Notes: generated by a model from the letters alone, not told the origin. A stretch of DNA of 64,000 nt from Hydra vulgaris (GCF_038396675.1 NC_088921.1:71746001-71810000); one strand, 5' to 3'. Positions 28,983 to 40,272 are shown, counted from the stretch's first letter. Numbers and translations are program-made.

Positions 28983-31900
28983 TTATATAAAAAGTATTTT
29001 AAAATAATTTGTTGCCTTTTGCCTAACTGTTATGGATACGATTTTTGGCTTATTAATGAGATTATAGTGTCCATATGCTAATGTGTGAATTCCATCTTCT
29101 AATATGACTCTTTTATCTCTTTTATCATCTTCTGAACTTAATGCTACTTTATTAATCTCTTCTGTAAAAACTTCATGTGCATGTGATCTTATAATATTTA
29201 TTTTCCTATTGTGTTTTTTTCTATTAAGTAAACAATCTTTATAATCGTCGTGTGTTATGTAGTTCTTAACAACATTCTTTTTTACTCCTTTACATTTTTT
29301 GTTTTCTTTTCCGTTAATCTTGTATGAATACAACTTGGATCTTATTCCTACAAATTCTTCAATTTGTTTTCCTGCTGATTCATCTTTGAACATTCCAAGT
29401 ACTTTCTTATTTAATCCAACTTTAAATCCATTATTAATTGCTGGGTGATTTGGATCAAATTCACTAGTTTCAAATTTACTTTCAATATCGTTTTTAATAT
29501 CTTCATAAAAATCCTCTGTTTTTATTTCGTATGCTAATGAATCTGTATCTGTGAATAATAGTTTTGCCTTATTAGAATATTTTTTGTTTATGTAATCGTA
29601 ATGAAATTCATACATTAGAGTTTCGCTCAAATCTAATATACACATACCTAAGTAAATCGGTTTGTTATACTTTAATTTAGTTCTTTTCATGTGAATCGCT
29701 ATTAAATTTTCATCAAATATTGTTCTACTTTCGTAGTTTGGTCTTGATGCTAATTTAACAGCTTCGTCTCTGTTTGTAACTAATCTTACATCAACTCTGT
29801 TTTCAATGTTTTCCATTGTTTTTCCAAAGACTGAATTGTTCATGAGTTTAAAGAAATCTTTTTCAAATTCATTTGTTGCTTTAGCCCTTAGATTAGTATT
29901 AAGTTCAATATATTCGTTTAACCATGCACTTTCTTCAAATTTTATTCCTCTATGAATTTTTGTTATCTTTAGTCCTAATCTTTCATATAATTTAAGATTT
30001 GTATAATGTATCACATAAATTTTCTTATTATTCAAGTTTGGAATTAATTTTTCAACTTTACCAACTTTTACTCTTTCAGGAGCAAGTGGATAGTCATTAT
30101 GCTCATCATGAAGATGATCTGGATAATCTAAATCAACTTCAAGTATACATGGAACTGATTACCAATTTTCCAATTCATCTTCATCCATCCATTTAAATCC
30201 ATGTGTAGGAAGTGGTTTACTCATAGCCCATCCATATAGATTATTAGCATCTAGATATTGGATAATTTTGATGGTTTAGTTTCATCATAATTATCCATAT
30301 ACTTATTGTTAGATTTTCCTAATCTATTTGATATTGTACCGAATCCACCTCTTATTCCTTTTTGTATCATTAGTATCATATCATAATCACTCAATAGTTC
30401 TAACTCTACTTTTGTTTTTCTCAATGCAGCATCCCAAGCTAATCCTGGTGATGTATAATACCAAGCTGGATCTAACTTATAATTTTTCGTGCAAACATCT
30501 CTAAAATTTTCAAAGACATCAACTAGTAAAAGTACATCTGAAACATTATATAAGTTGTGATAATCTCTAAAAGATTTACAGTTAAATTCCTCCCATACAG
30601 TTTGTGCATGTAAAAAAGCATCATCATTAATTCCTTCATCATTCAATTTAGAAAAGAACGATTCTTTTGGAGGTAGTTGTGATTCATTAAATTTATCAAT
30701 AGAATCAACCCAATCATAAGGATATATACCTTTTTTGAGTAATAAATCTAATTGTGTACCTGTATACAATTTTCCGATATTTTTACATTGTTCTTTTGAT
30801 AAATTTTTTGATAGAGCATTTAAACTAGATGGCATAAATCTATAACTGTCTATGAAACTAATCTCTCGCTTAATATCAACAGTTTTACTCTCTTTATTAA
30901 TAAACTCTCCAACTTTAATCTCTCTAGAAAAGCTGATATATTTTTCTTCATTGTTAGGTATACAGCTTAATTTACCTCCTGATAATTTCTTTATGAACAA
31001 GTGACTATCATAACCAGATAAATTATGAAATAATACTGGGAAGAACTCTGGAATTCTATATTTCACATTACAATCTCTATGAGCAGCACCTCTGTATTTT
31101 CCAGTTAAATGACAATGATCTCGCACTCTGTCTTTTCCTAAATCTTTTTCACAAATATGACACTTTATTGCTGCTTCAAATTCTTTCTTATTTTTACTTG
31201 TAAATATCATAGGTTTTTTAAAATTTACTTTATTACAAATTTCTAAGATAGCTTCTTGTAACTTGTCAACAAATATATGCGCAATATCTTCATCTTCACT
31301 ATATGCAGTATATGAAACTGGACAGCTTTTGTAAATACTTTCATCGAAACATTTAATATAGTGACAGAATGAACTTGGTATATGTTTTTGATACTTCTTC
31401 TTATTGGATTCATTTGGATTTGGAGTACAAGTATTGATAGGTTTAATAAAACTTTCAAAGTCTGCATATATTACAAAGGGTACTCTCATTGATTTAAAAT
31501 AATGTTTAAAATACATTGTTGAACCTGGTTTTGGAAGTTCAATACGAACTGAATCATGTGTATTACAATACAATTTATGTTTAGATAATGATTCTTCAGA
31601 AATAAATCCTAATAAACAATTTCTACAATAGTGAATTGCACCATTTCTTTTTGATATTTGTGATGAAAGTAATCTACTTAAATTATTTATTAAGCAGTAA
31701 TGGTTGTTTTCACCATCAGATATTAACAATAAATCTATTAAATGTTGTCTATCATTCTTTGAAATACGTTAAGGATAAACTGATGAATTCTCGTATCCAT
31801 ATACATTCGCACTTATATCTTGATTATTTTTCTCAAATTGTGTAATTTGTTTTAATGAAACTGGAAATTCTATTTTATCCCAACTTATTTTTTCAGTTTG

Positions 31901-32923
31901 AGTTATAAGATCTTTATCTATTCTTTGAGGATTATTATCTGTTGGATTTAATGCTCTTGCAATACACCACTTAAAGCATTGATTATCTTCGTTTTGTATA
32001 TTAATGATTACTTTTTTAGCTGCTAATTTTTTATCAAGTGGAATTTAAGATTTTGCTTAAAGTGGATTATACTCTATAATATTTATATCCATTTTTTTAA
32101 TAGAAACAAATATCCAGTTTGATCCTAACTGTTGAAACATTGAAAAAATTTCTAAAATTTTAGACTTTGATGTTTCATAAATTTAATCTAAATTTGTAGA
32201 TTCTTATATAACAGTACTATTCGTTGCAAATCTAGGAGTTGTAGTTATAGCATCTCCTGTAAAAATACTAGTTTTTTCCATTTTACAAGTGACAACTATA
32301 TTAACTTTTGATCCTCTATTTTCATTTAGTACTTTAATTGCACTATTTTTAGCAACATTCATAAAAGATTCAAGATCATATCCTTTTATACCTTTAGCTG
32401 AATATTGTTTTGCCACATTCTTAACAGCTGATTGTATTAATTTAAATTCCACTTTGCTTGGGTTTAAAGGATTTTTGTATATTGTAGAGTAAACTAGAGA
32501 TTTTATTGATTCTATTTTTCTTTTAATCTCAGATACTGTATCTTCTACTTTTTTCTTAATCGGATCTGGTACATATGGTTTAATCCATTCTACAACATCA
32601 TTATAACTGTTGACAACATACGGTGATACATTTTTTATAGATGTAGTCAGCTTTGAAAATAATCCAGGTTGTAAAATAGGAGCTGATGATGGGATTGATT
32701 CATCTATTAAAGGTCTTTCATATTCATAAGTAGATTCTTCTTTCCAAGCAGGTTCTTCATCAAATCGAATTAGATCTGAAGGAACTGGTCTAACTGGAAC
32801 TGGTTCATGTGATAATGCTTCTAATAATTCACTTTTTCGCAATGTATAATAATATTTAATTCCTCGCTCTTTAGCGATTTGTTTTAATTCTTTCACCGTT
32901 TTATTTTCCATTTTATATAGCAA
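28983..32923 (-). pseudogene. POLB: Protein-primed DNA polymerase B with N-terminal SAP-like domain, multiple stops
   Basis: Replicates the Polinton by protein priming. One frame begins at ATG near 32911 (MENKTVKELKQIAKERGIKY, a SAP/Rho-N-like DNA-binding head), runs 235 codons, and continues in the same frame through in-frame stops at 32204, 32183, 32057, 32045 and 31769. Next come Exo I (VIYADFESF), a zinc site (CHICEKDLG..DHCH), Exo II (FHNLSGYDSHLF), Exo III (YNVSDVLLLVDVF) and WYYTSPGLAWDAALRKT. A frameshift lies near 30255, then motif A (DANNLYGWAM), TAA at 30159, the Kx3NSxYG-like block (FKLMNNSVFGKTMEN) and motif C (FTDTDSLAYE). Length about 1300 codons is normal for this family. All catalytic motifs are readable, so decay is recent relative to insertion. 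Confidence 0.93.
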
Positions 32924-33085
32924 GATAATTTTTTTTAATTTTCATTTTCTTTATATCAATTTTTTCAAAATATTTTTTCTTGTCAATATTTCATATGAAA
33001 AGTTTCATATGAAATATTATTTTGTAAAGTTTCATATGAAATATTATGCACATATTTTTTTTAAATCTTTATATTATTTAATATT

Positions 33086-33811
33086 TTACAACTCATCATC
33101 TGATTCACTTCCTAAATCTGAATTGTTCATTATACTCGTAAAATTAGAAATCTTTTTAACAATAAGTACTTCTTGAAGTTTAACTTGTATTGACTCTATC
33201 ATTGAACCAATAAAAATACCTTCAATCTTTAAGCATCCAATAGCTTCACATCTTTGATTGATATAATCATAAGGTGAAGCTATAACAAGTGACTTTACAG
33301 TATCCTTCGGATTTACTTTGCATTGATCTGAAGAGTCTACTTCACTTTTAGTTTTTCTACGACGGAGAACTGTAGTTATTTCTAACTCTTTATTACTTGT
33401 AAATAACTTTGCATATATTATTGGAGGTTTATCTGCATTATATCTTAAAATTTTTAAATTAGCAAGATTAACTTTAGATTTTTTTATCTTACTTTTATAT
33501 ACTTCAATTTGATCTCTACAAAATTTTTCAATAGATTCAATCATTGCAATAAACTTTTCTTGCTCATCTGATTTTTCTTTATCACATACAAATGACATTG
33601 AATAGCCATTAAACTTATCATTTTTAAAATCTCTATTTTCACATACACCATAGGAAAAAGAAGGTAATGTTTTAATGAGAACAGGACCAGCACGTGTTGG
33701 ATATTTATATGCGAGTTGTAATTTTTGATATGGAACTGGCTTATCAGCTTTGAATACATCTTTTACAAATAAATTGTTAATATCAAATGAATCAATTGTT
33801 ATAAATGCCAT
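33086..33811 (-). CDS. Polinton protein, possible ssDNA-binding type
   Basis: Complete 241-residue frame, ATG preceded by the TATATATAA box. It contains LAYKYPTRAGPVLIKTL, YGVCENRDFKND, SMSFVCDKEKS and near the end RCEAIGCLKIEGIFIGS, then an acidic tail (DLGSESDDEL). An acidic C-terminus after a beta-rich body is typical of single-stranded DNA-binding proteins, and the IEGIFIG-like strand resembles a protein family seen in Polintons and large DNA viruses, but I cannot name it with certainty. It lies directly upstream of PolB in transcription order. Confidence 0.6.
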   Translation of the reverse strand: MAFITIDSFDINNLFVKDVFKADKPVPYQKLQLAYKYPTRAGPVLIKTLPSFSYGVCENRDFKNDKFNGYSMSFVCDKEKSDEQEKFIAMIESIEKFCRDQIEVYKSKIKKSKVNLANLKILRYNADKPPIIYAKLFTSNKELEITTVLRRRKTKSEVDSSDQCKVNPKDTVKSLVIASPYDYINQRCEAIGCLKIEGIFIGSMIESIQVKLQEVLIVKKISNFTSIMNNSDLGSESDDEL

Positions 33812-33852
33812 TATTTTTTATATATAAAGATTTTTTTTTTAATTTTTTTTTT

Positions 33853-34305
33853 CTAATTTTTTTTTAATTTTTCAGAATTTGATATTTCAATCTTATAACC
33901 ATTATCAATTTTACCATCACGTATTTCAAGATATCTATATCCATGACCAGTTTCACGCATTGCGCTATATAAAGATTTATATACTGTTTCTTCACCTGTG
34001 TCCATGTTTGTTAATTTAATAGTGACTGGTTTTTTCTTAATTGTTCTTAATCTTTCATATTTTGGATCAATTTCTTTTTTCTCTTCTTTTACTTTATTTA
34101 ATCTAGGTCTTCCAACAGATCTTTTCTCATCTTTTACTGGATGTATTCTAGGTCTTCCAATGGGTCTTTTCTCATCAGTTAATTCTGTTGCTTTTGACAT
34201 GATTGCATCCTTATCAATCAATCCATTATCTATAGCAAGCATTAATAATGTTACATAATTTTTAGATGTTTGTGAAATGTTATTTTCTTTTAATAAATTT
34301 TGCAA
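33853..34305 (-). CDS. AT-hook DNA-binding protein with small C-terminal module
   Basis: Open 150-residue frame. Two AT-hook cores, KRPIGRPRIHPVK and KRSVGRPRLNKVK, lie at about residues 46-75, spaced 20 residues apart. The C-terminus (YKSLYSAMRETGHGYRYLEIRD) resembles the helix-turn-helix NUMOD1-type DNA-binding module that accompanies homing nucleases. AT hooks fit an AT-rich genome and could organise or package it. The frame starts with TTG or an ATG at 34305; the preceding bases TTAAACAAG suggest the protein may begin slightly upstream at a codon lost by mutation. Confidence 0.65.
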   Translation of the reverse strand: MQNLLKENNISQTSKNYVTLLMLAIDNGLIDKDAIMSKATELTDEKRPIGRPRIHPVKDEKRSVGRPRLNKVKEEKKEIDPKYERLRTIKKKPVTIKLTNMDTGEETVYKSLYSAMRETGHGYRYLEIRDGKIDNGYKIEISNSEKLKKN

Positions 34306-34388
34306 AGCTTTTCTTGTTTAATACATTTTTATTATATAAAGAAAAAAAATTATTTATATCATTTTTTAAAATTAAATTATCAAAAAAT

Positions 34389-35675
34389 TTATTTAACATC
34401 AAATTTATTACCATCTGATACAAGTTTCATCATCTTATCAGATATTACTATAGCATATGCTTGAGTATTTGCTGGCACAGTTGTATTAAAAAATGCTTTA
34501 ACTTGTAGTTGTACTGTAGCTGATTTTAATTTTTCTGATTGTTTGCTAACATCAAAAACAAATATTGGGTATAAATCTTTATAGTTAGAAGGAGTTATAT
34601 TGCTGTTTGCAATCATTTCATTCATTCCATAAAATCTTTCTTTAAACATTGATGCATCTCTATAAATTCTTGAAAATTGCTGATTTGGAAATGAGCAATA
34701 ATAATCAAGAGCAGGATATTGGATAGTGCTATTATTATAAACAACATAAATATTTTTCAAGTCACAATGATCGAATAATGCTGAATTAACAGTTTGATCT
34801 CCAGCATTTCTATTTGTTTGAAATCCGACAATAACATATCTTGGAATTTCAGCACAACTTAATTGCCAACCAAATGAATTAGCTTGTTGAACAGTTGTAG
34901 TATCACACTGTCGCATTCTAAAACTTAATGGAGCTTCCACTTTTCTTTTAATTTCATTATCAATTTTTTTCTCTTCTTCAAATGATGGTTTCACACTTGG
35001 AATAAACAATGCTATTTTAGTAAGATTAACTTTTCCTGCAGCTGCAGCAGAGAGCCTAAAAATTGCAGAACTATCACTTTGTCTTGTAAGAATTATTGTA
35101 TGTTTAAGTCCATAAATAACTTTATCATAGTCATCACAGAATCCAAAAATGTGTCTTAAAGGTACGCAAAATGAAAATGTACCATTTGTAGTTGGACTTT
35201 TAATTATGTATTGTTGTCTTGTTGCAAACCCTGTGTTATCAGTAGCTACTGCTGTTGATGCTGTATCTTTACACCACAATTGATTTAATCCTTGCGCTAA
35301 TTGAAAGTCATTTGAATAATTAAGCAATCCTAGCATTGTAGTTGCTTGACCTGGATAATAAATAGATTCTATATCTTGGTTTCCTAATTGGTATGTAATT
35401 TTAGAAAATAATTGCATAATACCATTATTTGTAAGAGCTACTTGATCTGCATCAGCAAAAGCTGACCCATCAGATAGTTTAACAAGTTGCCCTTCAAATA
35501 AGAGATACGCTTTAGTTGGAAGTGAAAACAAATTTTGTTCTCGAACGACAATTCTTATATCTCCAAAATTTATATTTGTTCCAACAATAGGTTCATATTC
35601 ACTATCTTCACATCTTTCAATTCCATTATCTATTACTGGAATTTCTGTAAAATTAAATACTTCAGAAGTCGTCAT
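34389..35675 (-). CDS. MCP: Polinton major capsid protein (double jelly-roll)
   Basis: Complete 428-residue frame from ATG 35675. Alternating hydrophobic strands throughout, e.g. IRIVVREQNLFSLPTKAYLL, FSFCVPLRHIFGFCDDYDKV, KHTIILTRQSDSSAIF, FRMRQCDTTTVQQ and PRYVIVGFQTNRN. The YGLKHTIILTR and C-V-P-L-(R/S)-x-I-F-G-F segments are the typical conserved patches of Polinton capsids. It forms the trimeric capsomers of the icosahedral shell. No stop or frameshift. Its neighbour on the 5' side encodes the lytic-peptide-like protein. Confidence 0.93.
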   Translation of the reverse strand: MTTSEVFNFTEIPVIDNGIERCEDSEYEPIVGTNINFGDIRIVVREQNLFSLPTKAYLLFEGQLVKLSDGSAFADADQVALTNNGIMQLFSKITYQLGNQDIESIYYPGQATTMLGLLNYSNDFQLAQGLNQLWCKDTASTAVATDNTGFATRQQYIIKSPTTNGTFSFCVPLRHIFGFCDDYDKVIYGLKHTIILTRQSDSSAIFRLSAAAAGKVNLTKIALFIPSVKPSFEEEKKIDNEIKRKVEAPLSFRMRQCDTTTVQQANSFGWQLSCAEIPRYVIVGFQTNRNAGDQTVNSALFDHCDLKNIYVVYNNSTIQYPALDYYCSFPNQQFSRIYRDASMFKERFYGMNEMIANSNITPSNYKDLYPIFVFDVSKQSEKLKSATVQLQVKAFFNTTVPANTQAYAIVISDKMMKLVSDGNKFDVK

Positions 35676-35778
35676 TTTATTTTTTTATATACAATATAAA
35701 AACTTTTTTTTTTTTATATTTACAATTTTTAAAAAACGATATATAAAAATTTTAAAGATAAATTTACAAAAGACAAAT

Positions 35779-36255
35779 TTACGCAAGTCGAAGTCCTCGT
35801 CCCATTTTAACCAGATCTTCTATTCTTCCAGCATTTTTATTTGAAACTTTGCATGAGCGACCTTTGCACGGTACTTTTTTTACTTCATCTTCATTATTTA
35901 GATCCTTAGACCCAGATGCTATCAAATTTGAAAGTATTTCTTTACTTTTTTCACTAATAACAGGTTGTGAAGCTATTTTTAAAGATACTTTTTCAATTAA
36001 TTGTTTTCCTTTTTCAACTGCAGCATTTGCAGCAGCGTCTATAGCTGATTTTGAAAGTTCTTTTCCTGCTGATTTAGCAGCAGTTATTGCAGTTTTTCCT
36101 AAATCTGTAGCAGCCATCTTCTTCAACATATCTGTTGACGCTCTTGTTACACTTGATGATGCTGCTCGTTTAAATAAATTTTTTATTATATCGAATATAC
36201 CACTTCCTCCAACAACATATATTTTTTTATATCTCTTATTATTAACAATTAGCAT
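35779..36255 (-). CDS. Membrane-active/core peptide precursor (pVI/pX-like), possible
   Basis: Complete 158-residue frame from ATG 36255. Near the N-terminus GGSGIFDIIKNLFKRA is glycine-preceded amphipathic helix. The middle is Ala/Ser/Lys-rich helix (KSAGKELSKSAIDAAANAAV), then VPCKGRSCKV and a basic end, MGRGLRLA. A Gly-Gly-x-Gly cleavage-like site before an amphipathic helix is the pattern of protease-released lytic peptides in adenovirus-like virions. It stands beside the major capsid gene, supporting a virion role. Role is inferred. Confidence 0.65.
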   Translation of the reverse strand: MLIVNNKRYKKIYVVGGSGIFDIIKNLFKRAASSSVTRASTDMLKKMAATDLGKTAITAAKSAGKELSKSAIDAAANAAVEKGKQLIEKVSLKIASQPVISEKSKEILSNLIASGSKDLNNEDEVKKVPCKGRSCKVSNKNAGRIEDLVKMGRGLRLA

Positions 36256-36389
36256 TTTTTATTACTATATATTTTTTTTTATACAATGAAATATAATTAT
36301 AAAAGATTTTGTATTGCTTTATACTCTTCATTATCTATTCCATTTTGCCTTAATAATTCATCACAAATTGCAACACCTTCATTTCTTGC

Positions 36390-36785
36390 TCAAGTGTTAC
36401 CTGCTTTCCATGCAGCTATACACAAATAAAGCCGATTAATTAATGCATCAGGGTCACTTGGAAGAATTATAGTTTGTATTCTACCTTCAATTCCTTTTCC
36501 TCTTAATTCACGTTTCCTATTTTCTTTTATATTTTTCCAAATAGGAGATATTATTTCTCTGTATTTTACACTACGAGAAGACTTTGGTTTGTATGGATTT
36601 TCAGAAGTAATTGCATCTGTTTGTATTAATATATCTTGATATTTTTTAAGATCGTCTTCATTATATACTCCTTTATTAGGATTAAACTTTACTATCAATT
36701 CCCAAAGGCCAGGAGTACCATAATATTTTTCATCATCAATAACACTGGGCAACAAAAAAATATTTTTTTTTTGTATCTCAAGCAA
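36390..36785 (-). pseudogene. 3' half of a Polinton gene cut by a transposon
   Basis: About 130 codons with DDEKYYGTPGLWELIVKFNP, ITSENPYKPKSSRSVKYREI and GKGIEGRIQTIIL. Y-x-GTPGLWELI is a conserved block of an uncharacterised Polinton protein. Its N-terminal half lies at 39900-40272, on the other side of the 3.05-kb element inserted at 36848-39897. An additional TGA lies upstream in the bridging frame. Function unknown. Confidence 0.75.
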
Positions 36786-37039
36786 TTTTATTCAAATTAT
36801 ACTAATTTCGGGTTGAGAAAAAAGAATATGACAACGAAAATTTTTTATTAGCTCTAGTTTCTGAGATATACAATAGCAATAAATTTTTATTTCAGTTAAT
36901 TTCCAACAGAGCAATATGACATATAATTTACATATTCTAATAAAATTTAAAGTACATTTGTTTTTTTTTTATAACAGATATATTCTAATAGTTTTAAACA
37001 AAGAAATCATGATCATCAAGTTAATAGGGTTAAAGATGA

Positions 37040-38725
37040 TTATGGGGTATCGTCACAAAATCGTGATCTTTTTGCTTTCCTTTTGTAAACTAGTTCTGGA
37101 GCATCCCTACACACAAACCAACAGTAATCTGCAAGCATGGCCTCATTCCAACGACCCTGATATCTTTTTTCCATTACAGAAATAACTTGGTGAAACCTTT
37201 CCCCATGTTCATCACTAACAGCTCCACAATTGGGGGGGAAGAAGTCTAGATGTGAGTGGAGGAAATGAATCTTGAGGGACATGTTACATCCAAGTTGATG
37301 ATATTTTTGCAGAAGTACTGCTACCAATTGAATGTAGTTATCATCTCGTTTGTTGCCTAAAAATCCACTAATCACTCCCTTAAGAGCTTCCCAAGTTTCC
37401 TTTTCGGGCCCCTTCAAAACTTCATCAAATGCAGGATCCTTCATAAGATGGCGTATTTGTGGCCCAACAAAAATACCTTCTTTAACTTTTGCATCACTTA
37501 TTTTTGGAAACTTATTTCTTAAATACCTAAAAGCCTGTCCTTCTTTGTTCATACCTTTGACGAAATTTTTCATCAAACCCAACCTAATATGTAATGGTGG
37601 AAGAAGAACATCTTTTGGATCCACAAGTGGTTCAGCAATAACATTTTTTTCATCTGTGTTGAGATTTCTTGCAGGCCAGTCTTCTTTTATATAATGTGAA
37701 CTTCTGTCTCTACTGTCCCACATACACAAAAAGCAGCAGTATTTAGTATACCCTAATTGCATTCCTAAAAGTATAGCAATGACTTTTAGATCACCACAAA
37801 TTTTCCATTTGTGTTTATTGTAATTAATTGAGTTGAGGAGAACTTTCATGTTTATATAAGTCTCTTTCATGTGAACTGCATGGCCAATAGGAACAGAAGG
37901 AAGACGGTTTCCATTGTGCAGTAATACAGCTTTCAAGCTTAGCTTAGATGAGTCTATGAATAATCTCCATTCAATTGGATCATAGTTCAAATTAAGACAA
38001 TGCATTAATCCAAAAACATCAATGCAAACAACAAGATTATTTTTTTTCTCAAAAAAAGAAAGCAGATTCTGCTGCCGTTTTCTGTAATGTGAAACCTTGA
38101 CATCAAGTTGGAGAAGATTCCACTGCTTTAGTCTTGACCCTAGAAGTTCTGCCTTTTCCTGTGACAAGTCCAGATCTCGAACAAGATCACTTAATTCTGC
38201 TTGACTCAATCTGTGTGGCACAACATCTGTTAACACAAAATCAGGATCATTTGATGTGGAAGGCTTGTTTTCTTCTATTTCTATTTCATTTTCTGCTTCT
38301 AACTCACAACTTTGTGGTGGAGTAGGAACTGGTAAATTATCTGAATGTGGAATAGGTCGAATGGCAGATGGAAGATTCGGATATTTAACTGTTCCTACTT
38401 TTTTCATTGACAAACCTGCTTTAATGGGTGGGGTCAAGCAGAAATAGCAGTCATCTGTATGATTTTTAGGCTCTCTCCATACCATAGGAACAGCAAAAGC
38501 CAAAGATCTTTTTTTATTTTTCAACCATTCTCGTAGTGTAACCGAACAAGAGCTACAGCATATATGTGGAGCCCATGACTTATCCTGGTCCCCTACCTTC
38601 ATATTGAAATAATGCTTGTAAGCAGTCTGCACAAGAGGTGTCATAGTTCTTTTCTGTGAAGAAAATGTTATTTCACCACAAATGTAACAAAAATTGTCCA
38701 CTAAATTTACACATTTCCTTGGCAT
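37040..38725 (-). CDS. Putative transposase with N-terminal zinc-binding cysteines, intact
   Basis: Open 561-residue frame from ATG 38725. N-terminus has CYICGEITF and CCSSCSVTL, then CYFCLTPP; these are paired cysteines of one or two zinc sites. The core has VCIDVFGLMHCLNLNY, KICGDLKVIAILLGM, YTKYCCFLCMWDSRDRSSHY and the highly conserved GAVSDEHGERFHQVI. These D/D/E-containing blocks (IDSSKL, GDLK, DEHGERFH) could be the catalytic triad of a DDE transposase, an inference. This protein family recurs in many animal genomes. The coding frame is complete, so the element may be recently active. Confidence 0.6.
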   Translation of the reverse strand: MPRKCVNLVDNFCYICGEITFSSQKRTMTPLVQTAYKHYFNMKVGDQDKSWAPHICCSSCSVTLREWLKNKKRSLAFAVPMVWREPKNHTDDCYFCLTPPIKAGLSMKKVGTVKYPNLPSAIRPIPHSDNLPVPTPPQSCELEAENEIEIEENKPSTSNDPDFVLTDVVPHRLSQAELSDLVRDLDLSQEKAELLGSRLKQWNLLQLDVKVSHYRKRQQNLLSFFEKKNNLVVCIDVFGLMHCLNLNYDPIEWRLFIDSSKLSLKAVLLHNGNRLPSVPIGHAVHMKETYINMKVLLNSINYNKHKWKICGDLKVIAILLGMQLGYTKYCCFLCMWDSRDRSSHYIKEDWPARNLNTDEKNVIAEPLVDPKDVLLPPLHIRLGLMKNFVKGMNKEGQAFRYLRNKFPKISDAKVKEGIFVGPQIRHLMKDPAFDEVLKGPEKETWEALKGVISGFLGNKRDDNYIQLVAVLLQKYHQLGCNMSLKIHFLHSHLDFFPPNCGAVSDEHGERFHQVISVMEKRYQGRWNEAMLADYCWFVCRDAPELVYKRKAKRSRFCDDTP

Positions 38726-38879
38726 GTTGATTTGTAAAATTATACACTAGTAAATAAATAAATAAAAACTAAGAATAGATTAGACCAGAAACTTTAGCAA
38801 ACACGCATAACTAGTATCACAAGTTTTAAACATGAACAAAACATTTTGGATAGTCAAAAACAAAATTTAAAAAAAATAA

Positions 38880-39880
38880 AAATGAAAATTTTTACCCTTG
38901 CAATATTTGAATAAGCGATCGCGATTTACAAAATCTGGAAAAATATCTGGTCTTTAAAATTTTAGTTTATGCAAGCCGTTTACTTTGTTTTTAAGGAGCA
39001 AATTATTGTTAGCGAAAAAGTTATAAAAAACAAAACAAAACAAAACAATAAACTTACGATTACAAATGCAATAACACTCCAGTCACTAACTGCATTATAT
39101 AAGTAATAAAACTATAATAGTATTATTATTTTTATAAAGCACTTATAACTTTTAAAGTTCATTCATTGTTCAAACAACATTAGTAATTCCAAACTTTAAT
39201 CAAAGTAAAAAAACATCTGAAAAAATGAAGTGGATAATCAAATATTATTAAAAACTTCATGAACTTCTACAATACAATTATACAACTTTATAAGAACATA
39301 CTTTATAAAAGGGTTTAGCATTATGAAACGTTACGAACAGTCCGAAAAAACGCGCGCTAATTTAAAAATCAACCAATAAAAAGTTTTTTTTGGTTGATTT
39401 TAAAAATAACCGCGCACTTTTACGGACCATTAGAAGCTTTTTTCGTAATGCTAAACTTTTTATAAAGTGCGTTTTTTATGAAGTTGTTTAAGTTCTTTAA
39501 CACGTTATAAATATTATTTAAATATCCACTCTATTTTTCTAGATGCTTTTTTACTTCAATTAAAATTTGGGATTACTTATGTTATTTAAACTAAGAATGA
39601 ATTATAAAAGTTATAAGTGCGTTGTAAAAGTATTACACTTATATAGTGTTATTACTTTTATAATGAAGTTACTAGAGTGTTATTACTTTTGTAGTCGTAA
39701 GTTTGTTATTTTATACTTTATAACTTTTTCGCTAACAAATTTAAGTTGATTCGCCCTTAAAAACAAAGTACACGGTTTTGCATAAACTAAAATTTTGAAG
39801 ACCAGATATTTTTCCGGATTTTTCATTTCGCGATCACTTTAATTCAACCCTTGCCTTGAGAGAAAATTTTTGCTTTTATT
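38880..39880. repeat. Foldback palindrome of about 1 kb inside the 3.05-kb element
   Basis: Left arm 38895-39375 starts CCCTTGCAATATTTGAATAA, and the right arm 39385-39870 is its inverted, diverged copy (ends TTAATTCAACCCTTGCC). Examples: GGAAAAATATCTGGTCTT (38936) versus AAGACCAGATATTTTTCC (39798); TTTAGCATTATGAAACG versus TTCGTAATGCTAAA. Spacer of about 10 bases near 39377. Arms contain no gene. Confidence 0.85.
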
Positions 39881-39899
39881 TCTTAAACTAGAGCTAATA

Positions 39900-40272
39900 T
39901 GTCATTTTCAATGTCATTTTCGAATTCAGCAGATGGAAATGCATAAGAAATAACTAATTTTGGTTCCGATACAAAATCACTGTTGGGCAGTGTAATTATA
40001 TCGTTATCATTAATATGTATTGGTTTTTTTCCAATATAAAATATACCATCTTCATCACGTATCCCAAATGTAGTATCTGTAGATTTTTTACTATTAGCAT
40101 ACATTTTTAGATAATCTGTTGCAAATTTTCCTAGACTATCAAGACTATCTAATCCTGACTGTACATTAGTTTCATTTAAATTATTCTGCTTTCCTCTTTT
40201 TTTATTATTATCTAAGTAATCTTTAACAATTTTATCCCTTATTTCAGGATCTTTAATTTTTAGAAATGGCAT
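39900..40272 (-). pseudogene. 5' half of the transposon-cut Polinton gene
   Basis: ATG 40272: MPFLKIKDPEIRDKIVKDYL, then LGKFATDYLKMY, TTFGIRDEDGIFYIGKKPIH and NDNDIITLPNSDF, ending at the insertion. K-D-P-x-x-R-D-x-I...DYL and TFGI..FYIG..PI-x-(I/V) match the N-terminal half of the same uncharacterised Polinton protein as 36390-36785. The coding frame runs into the transposon end and stops at 39883. Confidence 0.8.

Larger units (their letters stand above)
36848..39897. mobile_element. TA-target DNA transposon of unclassified family, 3.05 kb
   Basis: Ends TTAGCTCTAGTTT (36848) and the inverted AAACTAGAGCTAA (39885-39897), each flanked by TA (36846-36847 and 39898-39899), which is a TA target duplication. 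The only gene (37040-38725) is a complete frame. The right third is occupied by a long imperfect palindrome (about 38880-39880). It interrupts a Polinton gene, so it is younger than the Polinton insertion or travelled with it. Confidence 0.8.

Noticed and set aside
30251..31729. Several separate polymerase-like genes
   Set aside because: Motif order and shared frame across the stops show they are pieces of one broken PolB gene.
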